From Hyphomicrobium sp. (GTDB lineage: Bacteria; Pseudomonadota; Alphaproteobacteria; Rhizobiales; Hyphomicrobiaceae): a stretch of DNA of 64,000 bases. The notes below the pieces were generated by a model, which made no database searches, was not told the origin of the DNA, and saw only the letters and a program-made list of their open reading frames with translations. Each line of letters begins with the position of its first letter. Positions within the stretch are counted from its first letter, which is position 1. Position numbers and translations under genes: made by a program. Of the stretch, positions 1 to 9,095 are shown piece by piece. The stretch covers positions 1,116,001 to 1,180,000 of the forward strand of contig NZ_JAIETU010000002.1 in assembly GCF_019744875.1 (NCBI RefSeq), in the 5' to 3' direction.

Positions 1-2
1 GC

Positions 3-827
3 TTTCTCCCGGCGACGAAGGCCGTGCCCAAGGAAATGCTGACGGTCGTCGACAAGCCCGTGATCCAGCATGTCGTGAACGAAGCGCGCGCGGCGGGCAT
101 CGAGCATTTCATTTTCGTCACCGGACGGGGCAAGGCCTGCATCGAGGATCACTTCGACCACCAGTTCGAACTCGAGGCGACGCTTGCGGGCAAGAAGAAG
201 ACGAAGGAACTCGAAGAGCTGCTCTCGGAATTGCCGGGCGCAGGCGAGACAAGCTTCACGCGACAGCAAGCACCGCGCGGCCTCGGACACGCCGTCTGGT
301 GCGCGCGCGATCTCGTCGGCGACGAGCCGTTCGCGCTGCTGCTGCCCGACATGCTTCATCACGGCAAGACGCCGTGCCTGCAGGAGATGGTGGACGCCTA
401 CGCGCAAACCGGCGGCGGCAACTTCGTCGCCGTTTCGCCCGTGCCGGACGACCAGACGCATCAGTACGGCATCGTCGGCGTCGAAGACCGCGCGGCCAAG
501 GTGAGCCGCATCACCACCATGGTCGAGAAGCCGCCCAAGGGCACCGCGCCCTCGAACCTGCACATCACGGGCCGCTATATTCTCGAGCCCGAGATTTTCC
601 CGCTGCTGGCCAAGCAGGAGGCCGGCGCGGGCGGCGAGATCCAGCTCACCGACGCCATGATCACGCTCAGCCAATCCAAGGCAAACCCGTTCCATGCGGT
701 CCGCTTCGACGGCACCATCTACGACTGCGGGTCGAAAATCGGCTTCCTGCTGGCCAATGTCGCCTACGGCCTCGAACGCGCGGACCTCTCCGCCGAGCTG
801 CGGCGCGCGATCAAGGAAATGCTCTGA
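3..827 (+). CDS. galU: UTP--glucose-1-phosphate uridylyltransferase, 5'-truncated by window edge
   Basis: Frame open from window start (FLPATKAVPKEMLTVVDKPVIQHVVNEA), typical GalU nucleotidyltransferase motifs including VEKP and GEIQLTDA. Confidence 0.93.
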   Translation, partial: FLPATKAVPKEMLTVVDKPVIQHVVNEARAAGIEHFIFVTGRGKACIEDHFDHQFELEATLAGKKKTKELEELLSELPGAGETSFTRQQAPRGLGHAVWCARDLVGDEPFALLLPDMLHHGKTPCLQEMVDAYAQTGGGNFVAVSPVPDDQTHQYGIVGVEDRAAKVSRITTMVEKPPKGTAPSNLHITGRYILEPEIFPLLAKQEAGAGGEIQLTDAMITLSQSKANPFHAVRFDGTIYDCGSKIGFLLANVAYGLERADLSAELRRAIKEML

Positions 828-1020
828 ACCGTGATCGTTTTCGCGGGCTGGCTCCCGCCTGTGCCCTAAATCAGCCGGATTGCGCGCTCCAGAGCACGAT
901 GTTGCCGGTTTTCGGTGACATTGGGTTCAGCTAAGGTCGGGCCGCGCATTCCCAGGCCACACGACCCTCGCAGGGCGCACAACCTGGGAGCTTCATCTCG
1001 GTGCATGGCGGAGACCTGGA

Positions 1021-2079
1021 ATGGCACGAAAGCGTAACGACCCGGCCGGGGCGCCGATGCACAAGACGCTCACGCCGCCCGGCCTGTTCCTGGTCCGCAT
1101 GCTGGTGTTCCTGACGCTGGTCGCGTTCCTGGTCGCCATTCTGCACGAGCAGCTCTCGACCTCGCTGATGACCAACCCGGGCCTCAACGGCCTCATCATC
1201 GGCGTGCTCGCCATCGGCATCATCTACGCCTTCCGGCAGGTCATCCGGCTCTATCCGGAAATTCGCTTCGTCAACGCGTTCCGCATCTCGGACCCCGGCA
1301 TCGCGGGCTCGCACCAGCCGGTGCTGCTCTCGCCGATGGCAACGATGCTGCGCGACCGGACCGGGGCGCTCTCGCTCTCGACCGTTTCGATGCGCACGAT
1401 CATGGACAGCATCGGGTCGCGTCTCGACGAGGCGCGCGACACGGGCCGTTACATGGTCGGCCTGCTCGTTTTCCTCGGCCTGCTCGGCACCTTCTGGGGC
1501 CTGCTGGAAACCATCCAATCGGTGGGCGGCGTGATCGGCACGCTCAATACGGGCGGGGGCGAGTCGGTCGCGGTGTTCGACGAACTCAAGGCGGGCCTCG
1601 CCGCGCCACTCAAGGGCATGGGCACGGCGTTCTCGTCGTCGCTGCTCGGTCTTTCGGGATCGCTCGTGCTGGGCTTCCTCGAGCTGCAGGCCAGCCACGC
1701 GCACAACCGCTTCTATAACGAGCTCGAAGAATGGCTGTCGGGCATCACGGAGCTCACCCCCGGCACGTCGAGCGCCAACGAGCAGGCCAGCCGCCAGTTG
1801 CTTTCGGCCGTGTTCGAGATGCAGCGGGCTGTCGAGGACCTGTCCGAACGGCTCAAGGGCAGCGGCTCGTCGTTCCTGCCCTCGTCGCCCCCCGGCAGCG
1901 GCCTGGGCGGCGGACCGGACGAAGTGCGCGACCTCGCGCGCGGCGTGAACCAGCTCGTGAACCAGATGCGCGCCGAGCAAAAGGTGGTGCGCGAATGGGT
2001 CGATGAGCAGGCCTCGCAGCAGACCGAAGTGACGAGCGTGCTGCGCGAACTCGCGCAGAACATGCTCAAGAAGGGCTGA
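1021..2079 (+). CDS. MotA/TolQ/ExbB-family proton-channel-like membrane protein
   Basis: 352 aa, N-terminal TM helices, later GLLGTFWGLLETI and LKGMGTAFSSSLLGLSGSLVLGFLE helices typical of MotA/ExbB; followed 5 bp later by an OmpA/MotB-like gene. Confidence 0.8.
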   Translation: MARKRNDPAGAPMHKTLTPPGLFLVRMLVFLTLVAFLVAILHEQLSTSLMTNPGLNGLIIGVLAIGIIYAFRQVIRLYPEIRFVNAFRISDPGIAGSHQPVLLSPMATMLRDRTGALSLSTVSMRTIMDSIGSRLDEARDTGRYMVGLLVFLGLLGTFWGLLETIQSVGGVIGTLNTGGGESVAVFDELKAGLAAPLKGMGTAFSSSLLGLSGSLVLGFLELQASHAHNRFYNELEEWLSGITELTPGTSSANEQASRQLLSAVFEMQRAVEDLSERLKGSGSSFLPSSPPGSGLGGGPDEVRDLARGVNQLVNQMRAEQKVVREWVDEQASQQTEVTSVLRELAQNMLKKG

Positions 2080-2084
2080 TAAGC

Positions 2085-3113
2085 ATGGCGCGCGGGCGTT
2101 CACGGCGCAGCGGCGAGTACGGCGAATTCTGGCCGGGCTACGTGGACGTTCTCTCCACGCTGCTCCTGGTCGTGACGTTCCTGATGTCGATCTTCATGGT
2201 CTCGCAGTTCTATGCGACGCAGGAAGCGAGCGGCAAGGACACCGCGCTCCAGCGGCTCAACCGGCAGATTTCGGAACTCACCAATCTCCTGTCGCTGGAA
2301 AAGGGCAAGTCGCGCTCGTCGGCCGACGAGCTCGCGGCGCTGCAATCGACGCTGGCCGACCTCAAGACCGAGCATCAAAAGCTTTCCGGCTTCGCGTTGA
2401 CGGGCGACGAAAAGGCGAAGGCCGCCGAGGGGCGCATCCAGTCGCTCTCGGCCGACCTCGAAGCGCAGAAGAACATCTCGAACGAGGCGCTGGCGAAGGT
2501 CGACCTCTTGAACCAGCAGATGCTCGCACTTCGCCGCCAGCTCGCAGCACTCAACGACGCGCTGGAAGCCTCCGAGACGAAAGACAAGGACAGCCAGGAC
2601 CGCATCAAGGATCTCGGCGCACGGCTGAACGCGGCGCTGGCGCGCCAGGTGCAGGAGCTGCAGCGCTACCGGTCCGACTTCTTCGGCCGCCTGCGTGAGC
2701 TGCTCAAGGATCGCAAGGACATTCGCGTCGTCGGCGACCGGTTCGTGTTCGAATCCGAAGTGCTGTTCCCGTCCGGGCAGGCGACGCTGACCCCCGAGGG
2801 CCTCGGCGCCATGGATCAGCTCGCCATGGCCATCGTCGATCTCGCGAAGACCATTCCGCCGGAACTGCAGTGGGCCTTGCAGGTGGACGGCCACACGGAC
2901 ATCCGCCCGATCGCAAGCTCACAGTTCCCCTCCAACTGGGAGCTGTCGACGGCGCGTGCCGTGGCGGTCGTGAAGTATCTCATCAGCCGCGGCGTGCCGG
3001 CCCAGAACCTGGTCGCAGCAGGCCATGGCGAGTTCCAGCCGCTCGAATCCGGCGTGGATGAGGTCAGCCTCAGAAAGAACCGCCGCATCGAGCTCAAGCT
3101 GACGAATAAGTAG
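2085..3113 (+). CDS. OmpA/MotB-like peptidoglycan-binding protein
   Basis: 342 aa, one N-terminal TM with Asp (GYVDVLSTLLLVVTFLM), coiled coil, C-terminal OmpA domain (VDGHTDIRPI...NWELSTARAVAVVKYL...NRRIELKL). Confidence 0.85.
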   Translation: MARGRSRRSGEYGEFWPGYVDVLSTLLLVVTFLMSIFMVSQFYATQEASGKDTALQRLNRQISELTNLLSLEKGKSRSSADELAALQSTLADLKTEHQKLSGFALTGDEKAKAAEGRIQSLSADLEAQKNISNEALAKVDLLNQQMLALRRQLAALNDALEASETKDKDSQDRIKDLGARLNAALARQVQELQRYRSDFFGRLRELLKDRKDIRVVGDRFVFESEVLFPSGQATLTPEGLGAMDQLAMAIVDLAKTIPPELQWALQVDGHTDIRPIASSQFPSNWELSTARAVAVVKYLISRGVPAQNLVAAGHGEFQPLESGVDEVSLRKNRRIELKLTNK

Positions 3114-3149
3114 GCAGCGGGCAGTAGCGTCGCTCGGTGGCCGGTGGTG

Positions 3150-3644
3150 TCAATTGCCGGGGCGCGGGCGGGGGGAGCCGACGGGCGGATAGTCTACCGA
3201 CGAGGCGCCGAACAGTTCGGCCGGCAGGTTGTGCTGCTGGCGCCACCAGTCCCATGCCACGTCTGTCGGCCCGATGGCGACCTCGACCAGCGACCAGCCG
3301 TTGGCGCCTTGTGTGAGCAGGAACAGATTGTGCTCGGGGTCGAACATGCCCTGCGCGTTATCGTCTGCGAATTTCGTGGCACTCCAATTGATCGGCGCGC
3401 CGCCCGGCCGCTGCACCTTCACGTCGCCGTAGGCCCATGTGTCCATCACGTTGAGCGTCGTCACGACGAACTCGACGGGACCACCGATCTCGGATTCGAA
3501 GGTAGGGCGGGCCGCGTTCAGAAGGGTCGTGCGCAGCTCCGAACCTTTGGCGGGCTGCTGGATGTCACCAGCAACTGCAGGCGCTTGGCCGAGCACCGGC
3601 GCGAGCGCGAGCAGGCAAAGCGATAGGACACGGGCGAGGCGCAT
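3150..3644 (-). CDS. hypothetical secreted protein
   Basis: Start assigned to MRLARVLSLCLLALAPVLGQAPAVAGD signal peptide inside ORF 3150..3716. Confidence 0.65.
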   Translation of the reverse strand: MRLARVLSLCLLALAPVLGQAPAVAGDIQQPAKGSELRTTLLNAARPTFESEIGGPVEFVVTTLNVMDTWAYGDVKVQRPGGAPINWSATKFADDNAQGMFDPEHNLFLLTQGANGWSLVEVAIGPTDVAWDWWRQQHNLPAELFGASSVDYPPVGSPRPRPGN

Positions 3645-4081
3645 GGCGGGGCTCCCAGGAGGCGGCGCTTCACTCTGCCCGGGTTCGCGGCAGCCGTCGA
3701 CGGGGCAGGCGTGCACCGATCGAAATTATGAGCGCGATGCTGTGGGGACTATGCGCCGATGCCGGCCGCCGCGTTTTCGCGAGCCGGATGCGAGGTCATC
3801 AGCCGGGGCATCCGAGGAGAATGCCGGGCGTGGATCGACAAACCGTGGATCGATGAGCGGCGCGCGCCGTCTCAGGTGACTCTTACACGCAAGTGCATTG
3901 CAAACGTCGGCGACTTGCAAACCTACGATCCGAAATTCCGTTGTTTTTGCGAAGCGATCGTTTCGCCTTCGCACGGTTTTTGTGAAACGATATAACACCG
4001 CGATGAAAGGCGCCTACGCTTCATCAATGCCGTGCTTTGCGTCGACGCCGACCGAAGCCAATCGACATTGTGAAATCGGTC

Positions 4082-4288
4082 TCAGATCTTGGCTACGCGT
4101 CCGGCTGGGCGGCACGACCATTTCTTGGCGAACCACTTCGGATGGCCTTCGGCCCACTTGGCGATTTCGGCAGGACTGGCCATCATGCACTGCATCGGAG
4201 TCATGCTTTCAGCCATGTACGTGAGGCTGACCTCCTTGCAGCGGGAATGATCTTCCAAGAGGCAGACCGAGACGACGAGCTCCAGCAT
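4082..4288 (-). CDS. small conserved hypothetical protein (68 aa)
   Basis: MLELVVSVCLLEDHSRCKEVSLTYMAESMTPMQCMM...GHPKWFAKKWSCR resembles a small Cys-containing protein family common in Rhizobiales. Confidence 0.65.
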   Translation of the reverse strand: MLELVVSVCLLEDHSRCKEVSLTYMAESMTPMQCMMASPAEIAKWAEGHPKWFAKKWSCRPAGRVAKI

Positions 4289-4550
4289 TTGCGACCTCAG
4301 GCAATTTGAGTTGTCCGCTTGTGGCGGTCCGAACCCTCGAGGCGCATCGTCCCTTTTCTTTTTTTATTTGTACCAACGCTAGGCGGCGAATCAGGTTCCG
4401 CACAAGAAACAATGCTAAGCAGAATGTGCTAATGTTTTATGCTGAGTTGTTTTGGCATCTAGGGCCGCGCGCCCATCCATCTTCAAATCCCCGCGGACTT
4501 GTTTGGCTTTTTTGGGGGGCCTGCCGTTTCGATCGGATTTGCCGATCGGC

Positions 4551-5711
4551 TCATTTCTTGAGCACGGGACGAGTTGTCTCATCGGCCGAGGCGCCGGGGC
4601 CACGTTCACTGGACATCGTTTTCAGGAAGGCCACGAGGTCGGCGCGCTCGGCGTCGTCCAGCGTGAGATCTGGCACCAGGGTCGGGGCGAGCGACGGGCG
4701 TTTCACGTGACCGCCGGCATAGTGCGCTACGACGTCGAGCAGGGTCGCGAGCGAGCCGTCATGCATGTAGGGCGCGGTGTGGGCGGCCTCCCGCAGCGAT
4801 GGCGTCTTGAACTGCGGCAGTCCCTTCATCGGCCCATCGAAGGCGCCGCGTCCGAGGTCGGCTCCCGGCACTCCGACATCGTGAAAACCGTCATCGGTGG
4901 CGCGCCAGCCGCCGTGGCAGGAGATGCAGCCGCCCTTGCCGACGAAGATCTCGAAGCCGCGTTGCTCGTTTTCGCCCAGCGCGCCGTCATCGCCAGCGAC
5001 CCATCGATCGAAGCGCGTCATGGGCGAGACGAGCGAGCGCTCATATGCGGCCAACGCATCGACGATCTCCGGCTCTGCGATGTGCTTCGACGCGGGAAAG
5101 ACCGTTGCGAAGCGCGCCATCATCGCCGGGTCGTGCTCCAGGCGGCCCGCAATGGCCGGGAAATGTCCGGCCATTTCGTTTTCGGCGAGGATCGGTCCGC
5201 GCGCCTGCTCGGCGAGCGTTTGGGCCCGCCCATCCCAGAAGAAGCTCGTCGCCCAGGCCAGATTGTAGAGAGACGGCACGTTGCGGGAGAGGCCAGCTCC
5301 TGCCGGTCCCTGCCCTGTGCGCCGGCCGTCCGTGAAGGCGCGGGCGGGATCGTGGCAGCTCGCGCACGAGGTCGCCCCGCCGCCGGAAAGCCGCGTGTCG
5401 CGGAAGAGATCGTAGCCGAGCGCGATCTTGGCCGGGTCGTCCGCCGCGCCCTGGGGTGGTGCAGCGGGGCGAGCAAAGATTGCACGCCAGACGGCGGCAC
5501 GGCCCGGCGCCGGCTCGTGGGCGGCCGTGGGCGCGGCCTCCTCGGTCTCGGTCTCGGTCTCGGCCTTGGTCTGGGTCTGGGTCTTTGCCTCGGCCACGGG
5601 TGTGGGCCCGGCGTGGGTGTCCGCAGCCTCAACCCCGCGCGCCGGAAGCACGGCGAGCGCGAGCAGCGCGACACCGGCCAGCCTTTTCCAGTTCGGCGCC
5701 AAATCCATCAT
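4551..5711 (-). CDS. di-heme cytochrome c peroxidase / MauG-family protein
   Basis: Signal peptide; two c-type heme motifs CASCH and CISCH; C-terminal FKTPSLREAAHTAPYMHDG. Confidence 0.9.
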   Translation of the reverse strand: MMDLAPNWKRLAGVALLALAVLPARGVEAADTHAGPTPVAEAKTQTQTKAETETETEEAAPTAAHEPAPGRAAVWRAIFARPAAPPQGAADDPAKIALGYDLFRDTRLSGGGATSCASCHDPARAFTDGRRTGQGPAGAGLSRNVPSLYNLAWATSFFWDGRAQTLAEQARGPILAENEMAGHFPAIAGRLEHDPAMMARFATVFPASKHIAEPEIVDALAAYERSLVSPMTRFDRWVAGDDGALGENEQRGFEIFVGKGGCISCHGGWRATDDGFHDVGVPGADLGRGAFDGPMKGLPQFKTPSLREAAHTAPYMHDGSLATLLDVVAHYAGGHVKRPSLAPTLVPDLTLDDAERADLVAFLKTMSSERGPGASADETTRPVLKK

Positions 5712-6013
5712 GGGGTCATTGTTACACGAGAAGCCTGCGGCGAGGCGTCGGCGGCGTGTCGCGGTGACGCTACCCGTCCGTGGCCATCGTAAGGCCTATT
5801 TTCGGGCCGCACTCTCGACCCACCGTGGCCCGCGCAGCACGCACGGCCGCGGAAGAAGACGGGCCGTCAAACGACGGCTTGACCCGAGGGCCAAGCTCTT
5901 TCATCCAAGATGGTATATACTGTCAAATGGGGAAGAGCCTGGGGCGGCGACGACGGCCGGTTTCATCAGGCTTTCAATAATGTTGGCTGCGGACGGATGC
6001 TCGATCCGCCGCA

Positions 6014-6262
6014 ATGTGGGGGACGTTCATGGCAATGACAGGTCGCGACGCACAAGTCGTGCAGGGTCTTCCTGTGCCCCCGGCGCGCGACGTCACCTTG
6101 GGCTGGTTCGTCAAAAGGTCGCTGCTCGGCATCGCTATCCTGCTCGTCGCGATGGGCGGACTGGCCTGGCTGACCTATGCCTCGATCGATCCGACGCTCG
6201 ATGCGGAAGCCGCGACCGCGGCTGCGCCCTCGCCGGTCAAGCCGGTTCCTGTCGGCTTCTAG
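6014..6262 (+). CDS. small single-TM hypothetical protein
   Basis: 82 aa ORF with TM helix SLLGIAILLVAMGGLAWLTYA; start may be internal MAMTGRD. Confidence 0.45.
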   Translation: MWGTFMAMTGRDAQVVQGLPVPPARDVTLGWFVKRSLLGIAILLVAMGGLAWLTYASIDPTLDAEAATAAAPSPVKPVPVGF

Positions 6263-6300
6263 GACGCGCCGACAACCCTCTAGCCGTGCCATCCAGAGCC

Positions 6301-6371
6301 GTTGAGCGGTTTTCACCGCTTGCGAGTTTGGCGGTTTCCACCCGCTTTTGAGTTTGGCGGTTTCCACCGCC
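6301..6371. repeat. ~26-bp tandem repeat, about 3 copies, each containing a short hairpin
   Basis: gttgagcggttttcaccgcttgc / gagtttggcggtttccacccgctttt / gagtttggcggtttccaccgcc. Confidence 0.8.
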
Positions 6372-6425
6372 GGGGAAGCGCGCTAGCATCTCGACGATAT
6401 TTCAACGGCCTCCGGGATCCTCTCG

Positions 6426-6707
6426 ATGTCGCCTTATGATCTGGTACTCGTCGTCCTCGTGGCCGCCGGCGCATTTTACGCCGGTTATCAAGTCGGGCGC
6501 CTCAAGGCGTTGAGCGAGCGCGGCGAGCGCGAGCCGAGCTATCGGCCCGACACCGCCCAGCCGCTGCCGGGACCGAGCATCAACCGCGCGCCGTCCGATG
6601 CGGGCGGATCGTGGGCCGATGCGGGCGCGCCGCCGGGCGATCGCTCCCCGCCGCCGCGGCGCTCTTCCAAGCCACCCCCTGCCGCGGCCGGCCTCAAGTC
6701 GGAGTGA
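6426..6707 (+). CDS. small hypothetical membrane protein
   Basis: 93 aa, N-terminal TM YDLVLVVLVAAGAFYAGYQVGRL, Pro-rich tail. Confidence 0.5.
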   Translation: MSPYDLVLVVLVAAGAFYAGYQVGRLKALSERGEREPSYRPDTAQPLPGPSINRAPSDAGGSWADAGAPPGDRSPPPRRSSKPPPAAAGLKSE

Positions 6708-6830
6708 TTTTCCGCGATCGCGCGAGGCCCGTCTTCGCGATTGCATAAATGTGCTGCATGCCTCTATCGACTAGAGGCAGGGCATCGCCCACCCTGACGA
6801 TCCCAGGCGCTCGAACAGGCCGTTTCTCCC

Positions 6831-7739
6831 ATGCGTCTCGCCATGCTGGCCCGCAACGCGGGTCTCTACTCACACCAGCGTCTCGTTGAGGCCGCGCACG
6901 CGCGCGGGCATACGCTCGACGTCATCAACACGCTGCAAGTGCACATGAACATCACGTCGAACCAGCCGGTGCTGCGGTACGGCGGCAAGGCGCTGCCGCT
7001 CTACGACGCCGTCATCCCGCGTATCGGAGCCTCGGTGACGCACTACGGCCTCGCCGTCTTGCGGCAGTTCGAGATGCAGGGCGTGTTTCCGCTCAACGAG
7101 AGCGTGGCCATCGGGCGGTCGCGCGACAAGCTGAGGGCGTTGCAGCTTCTCGCGCGCGCCGGCATCGGATTGCCTGCCACCGCCTTCGCCCACAAGCCCA
7201 AGAAAGCCGAGAGCGTCATCAGCGAGGTGGGCGGGGCGCCGGTCGTCATCAAGCTCGTGGAAGGCACGCAAGGCATGGGCGTGATCCTGGCGGAAACGGA
7301 GGCTTCGGCGAAATCGATCGTCGAAGCCTTCAGCGCCGCGAACATCAACATCCTGGTCCAGGAGTACATCGCGGAAGCAGAAGGCAGCGACGTGCGCGCG
7401 CTCGTGGTCGGCGGGCGGGTGGTCGCGGCCATGCGGCGCGTCGGGCGCGCGGGGGAATTCCGCTCCAATCTGCATCGCGGCGGGGTCGCAGAAGTGGCCC
7501 ACATCAGCGACGAGGAGCGTGACACGGCCGTGCGGGCGGCATCCGTGCTCGGGCTCAATCTCGCGGGCGTCGACATGCTCCGCTCCAATCGCGGGGCGGT
7601 GGTGATCGAGGTTAACTCGTCGCCGGGCCTCGGGGGCATCGAGCGCGCGACCGGTGCCGACGTCGCCGGCGAAATCATCCGGTTTATCGAGCAGTCGGCC
7701 GCGCATGGGCGGACGGAAACCAAGGGCATCAAGGGTTGA
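6831..7739 (+). CDS. rimK: RimK-family ATP-grasp alpha-L-glutamate ligase
   Basis: 302 aa, RimK N-terminal pattern plus ATP-grasp motifs ([41 protein letters not shown]). Confidence 0.9.
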   Translation: MRLAMLARNAGLYSHQRLVEAAHARGHTLDVINTLQVHMNITSNQPVLRYGGKALPLYDAVIPRIGASVTHYGLAVLRQFEMQGVFPLNESVAIGRSRDKLRALQLLARAGIGLPATAFAHKPKKAESVISEVGGAPVVIKLVEGTQGMGVILAETEASAKSIVEAFSAANINILVQEYIAEAEGSDVRALVVGGRVVAAMRRVGRAGEFRSNLHRGGVAEVAHISDEERDTAVRAASVLGLNLAGVDMLRSNRGAVVIEVNSSPGLGGIERATGADVAGEIIRFIEQSAAHGRTETKGIKG

Positions 7740-8011
7740 ACCCCACCTCCGCCGCCGCAGCGGCGGGCCGTAGCGCCGGGGACGCTTGCTCGCCGCTCCC
7801 TGATCCGGCCTTTCCCTCCACCGGTACTCCCTTGGTCGGTGGTGGCTGAGGCCGGGCTTGATCGAGGCCGGTGTGCTCGATTATCCTTTGCTTCGGTGGC
7901 TCAACGCCCGACTGCCTCCGTGCCGCGTATCCGGCCGGGCAGAACCGTTGCCGCTACCGCCGCGTTCAGGCCAGGCTCGAACACCCCGGCGGCAGGCAGG
8001 ATGAACTCCGA

Positions 8012-8770
8012 ATGACGGAACAGCAGAAGCACTTTCCCGAGTTCTACGTCACCACCCCTCAACCCTGCCCCTATCTGCCAGGACGGCAGGAGCGCAAGCT
8101 CTTCACGCATCTCACCCACGAAAAGCCGCTGGCGCTGATCGACAACCTTCTCAAGGGCGGTTTCCGGCGCAGCCAGAACATCGCCTACATGCCGTACTGC
8201 GAAGGCTGCCACGCCTGCGTCTCGGTGCGCATTCTCGTCGACGACTTCCAGCCGGCCCGCACCATGCGGCGCACAATCGAGCGCAACCGCGACCTCACGG
8301 CTCGTCGCGTCTCCGCTATCCCGACCTCCGAGCAGTTCAGCCTGTTCCGCAGCTACATCGACGCGCGCCATTCGGACGGCGGCATGGCCGACATGAGCGT
8401 GCTCGACTACGCGATGATGATCGAGGACAGCGTCGTGCGCACGTTCCTCACCGAGTATCGCGCGCGGCCCGAGAACCCGCTCGAAGAGCGCGCCGAGACC
8501 TGGCCGCTGGCGGCCGTGGCGCTCTGCGACCGGCTGTCTGACGGCATCTCGATGGTCTACAGCTTCTACGAGCCGCTCGAGGACGAGCGCAGCCTCGGCA
8601 CGTACATGATCCTCGAGCACATCGACTACGCGCGACGGCTCGGGCTGCCGTATCTCTATCTCGGTTATTGGATCGAGGGCTCACGCAAGATGAGCTACAA
8701 GACCCGCTATCAGCCTCAGGAGCACCTGGGCCCCAGCGGCTGGACGCGCATGGCGGAGCCGCGGAAGTAA
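8012..8770 (+). CDS. bpt: aspartate/glutamate leucyltransferase (bacterial Ate/Bpt family)
   Basis: MTEQQKHFPEFYVTTPQPCPYLPGRQERKLFTHL, YCEGCHACVSVRI, GYWIEGSRKMSYKTRYQP. Confidence 0.92.
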   Translation: MTEQQKHFPEFYVTTPQPCPYLPGRQERKLFTHLTHEKPLALIDNLLKGGFRRSQNIAYMPYCEGCHACVSVRILVDDFQPARTMRRTIERNRDLTARRVSAIPTSEQFSLFRSYIDARHSDGGMADMSVLDYAMMIEDSVVRTFLTEYRARPENPLEERAETWPLAAVALCDRLSDGISMVYSFYEPLEDERSLGTYMILEHIDYARRLGLPYLYLGYWIEGSRKMSYKTRYQPQEHLGPSGWTRMAEPRK

Positions 8771-8839
8771 AGAGCGGCGGAGCCGCGGAAGTAAGAGAGC
8801 GGCGGAGCCGCGGAAGTAAGAGAGCGGCGGAGCCACGGC
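8752..8839. repeat. ~25-bp tandem repeat (about 3.5 copies) spanning the bpt stop codon
   Basis: Units ggcggagccgcggaagtaa(a/g)gagagc at 8752, 8776 and 8801 plus a partial unit at 8826. Confidence 0.9.
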
Positions 8840-8844
8840 ACCGG

Positions 8845-9046
8845 GCAATTTCCGGTCTGACAGAACCGCAAGAGGCTAGGTGACTGGATCCTGGCCTCCG
8901 CCAGGATGACGTTGAGAATGGGCAGTCCGTCGCGACCAATATATCCGTCACCCTGACGAAGGTCAGGGCCCAGTCACGCTGCAAAGTCACGTTTCAAGCT
9001 GTGCTCATTGAGCGAACGAGCGCAAAGCCGTGTGATCGGAAATTGC
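8845..9046. repeat. nested inverted-repeat (REP/MITE-like) intergenic element
   Basis: Outer perfect 10-bp IR gcaatttccg (8845-8854) / cggaaattgc (9037-9046); inner imperfect 31-bp IR gtgactggatcctggcctccgccaggatgac (8880-8910) / gtcaccctgacgaaggtcagggcccagtcac (8947-8977). Confidence 0.6.
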
Positions 9047-9095
9047 TCTGCGCCCGCGATCCTAAGCGGCAAGACCCTGCCCTGCGCCTACAGGC

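Noticed and set aside
931-2103. 390-aa minus-strand ORF
   Set aside because: Antisense to the MotA/ExbB-like gene; composition typical of a GC-rich shadow frame.
1021-3113. Complete Zorya defence system
   Set aside because: Only MotA- and OmpA-like proteins are present. Neighbouring genes (galU, a secreted hypothetical) do not resemble ZorC, ZorD or ZorE, so it is not called a defence system.
8752-8839. CRISPR array
   Set aside because: The ~25-bp units are contiguous without unique spacers, so this is a tandem repeat. No CRISPR-like repeat-spacer pattern was seen in the window.
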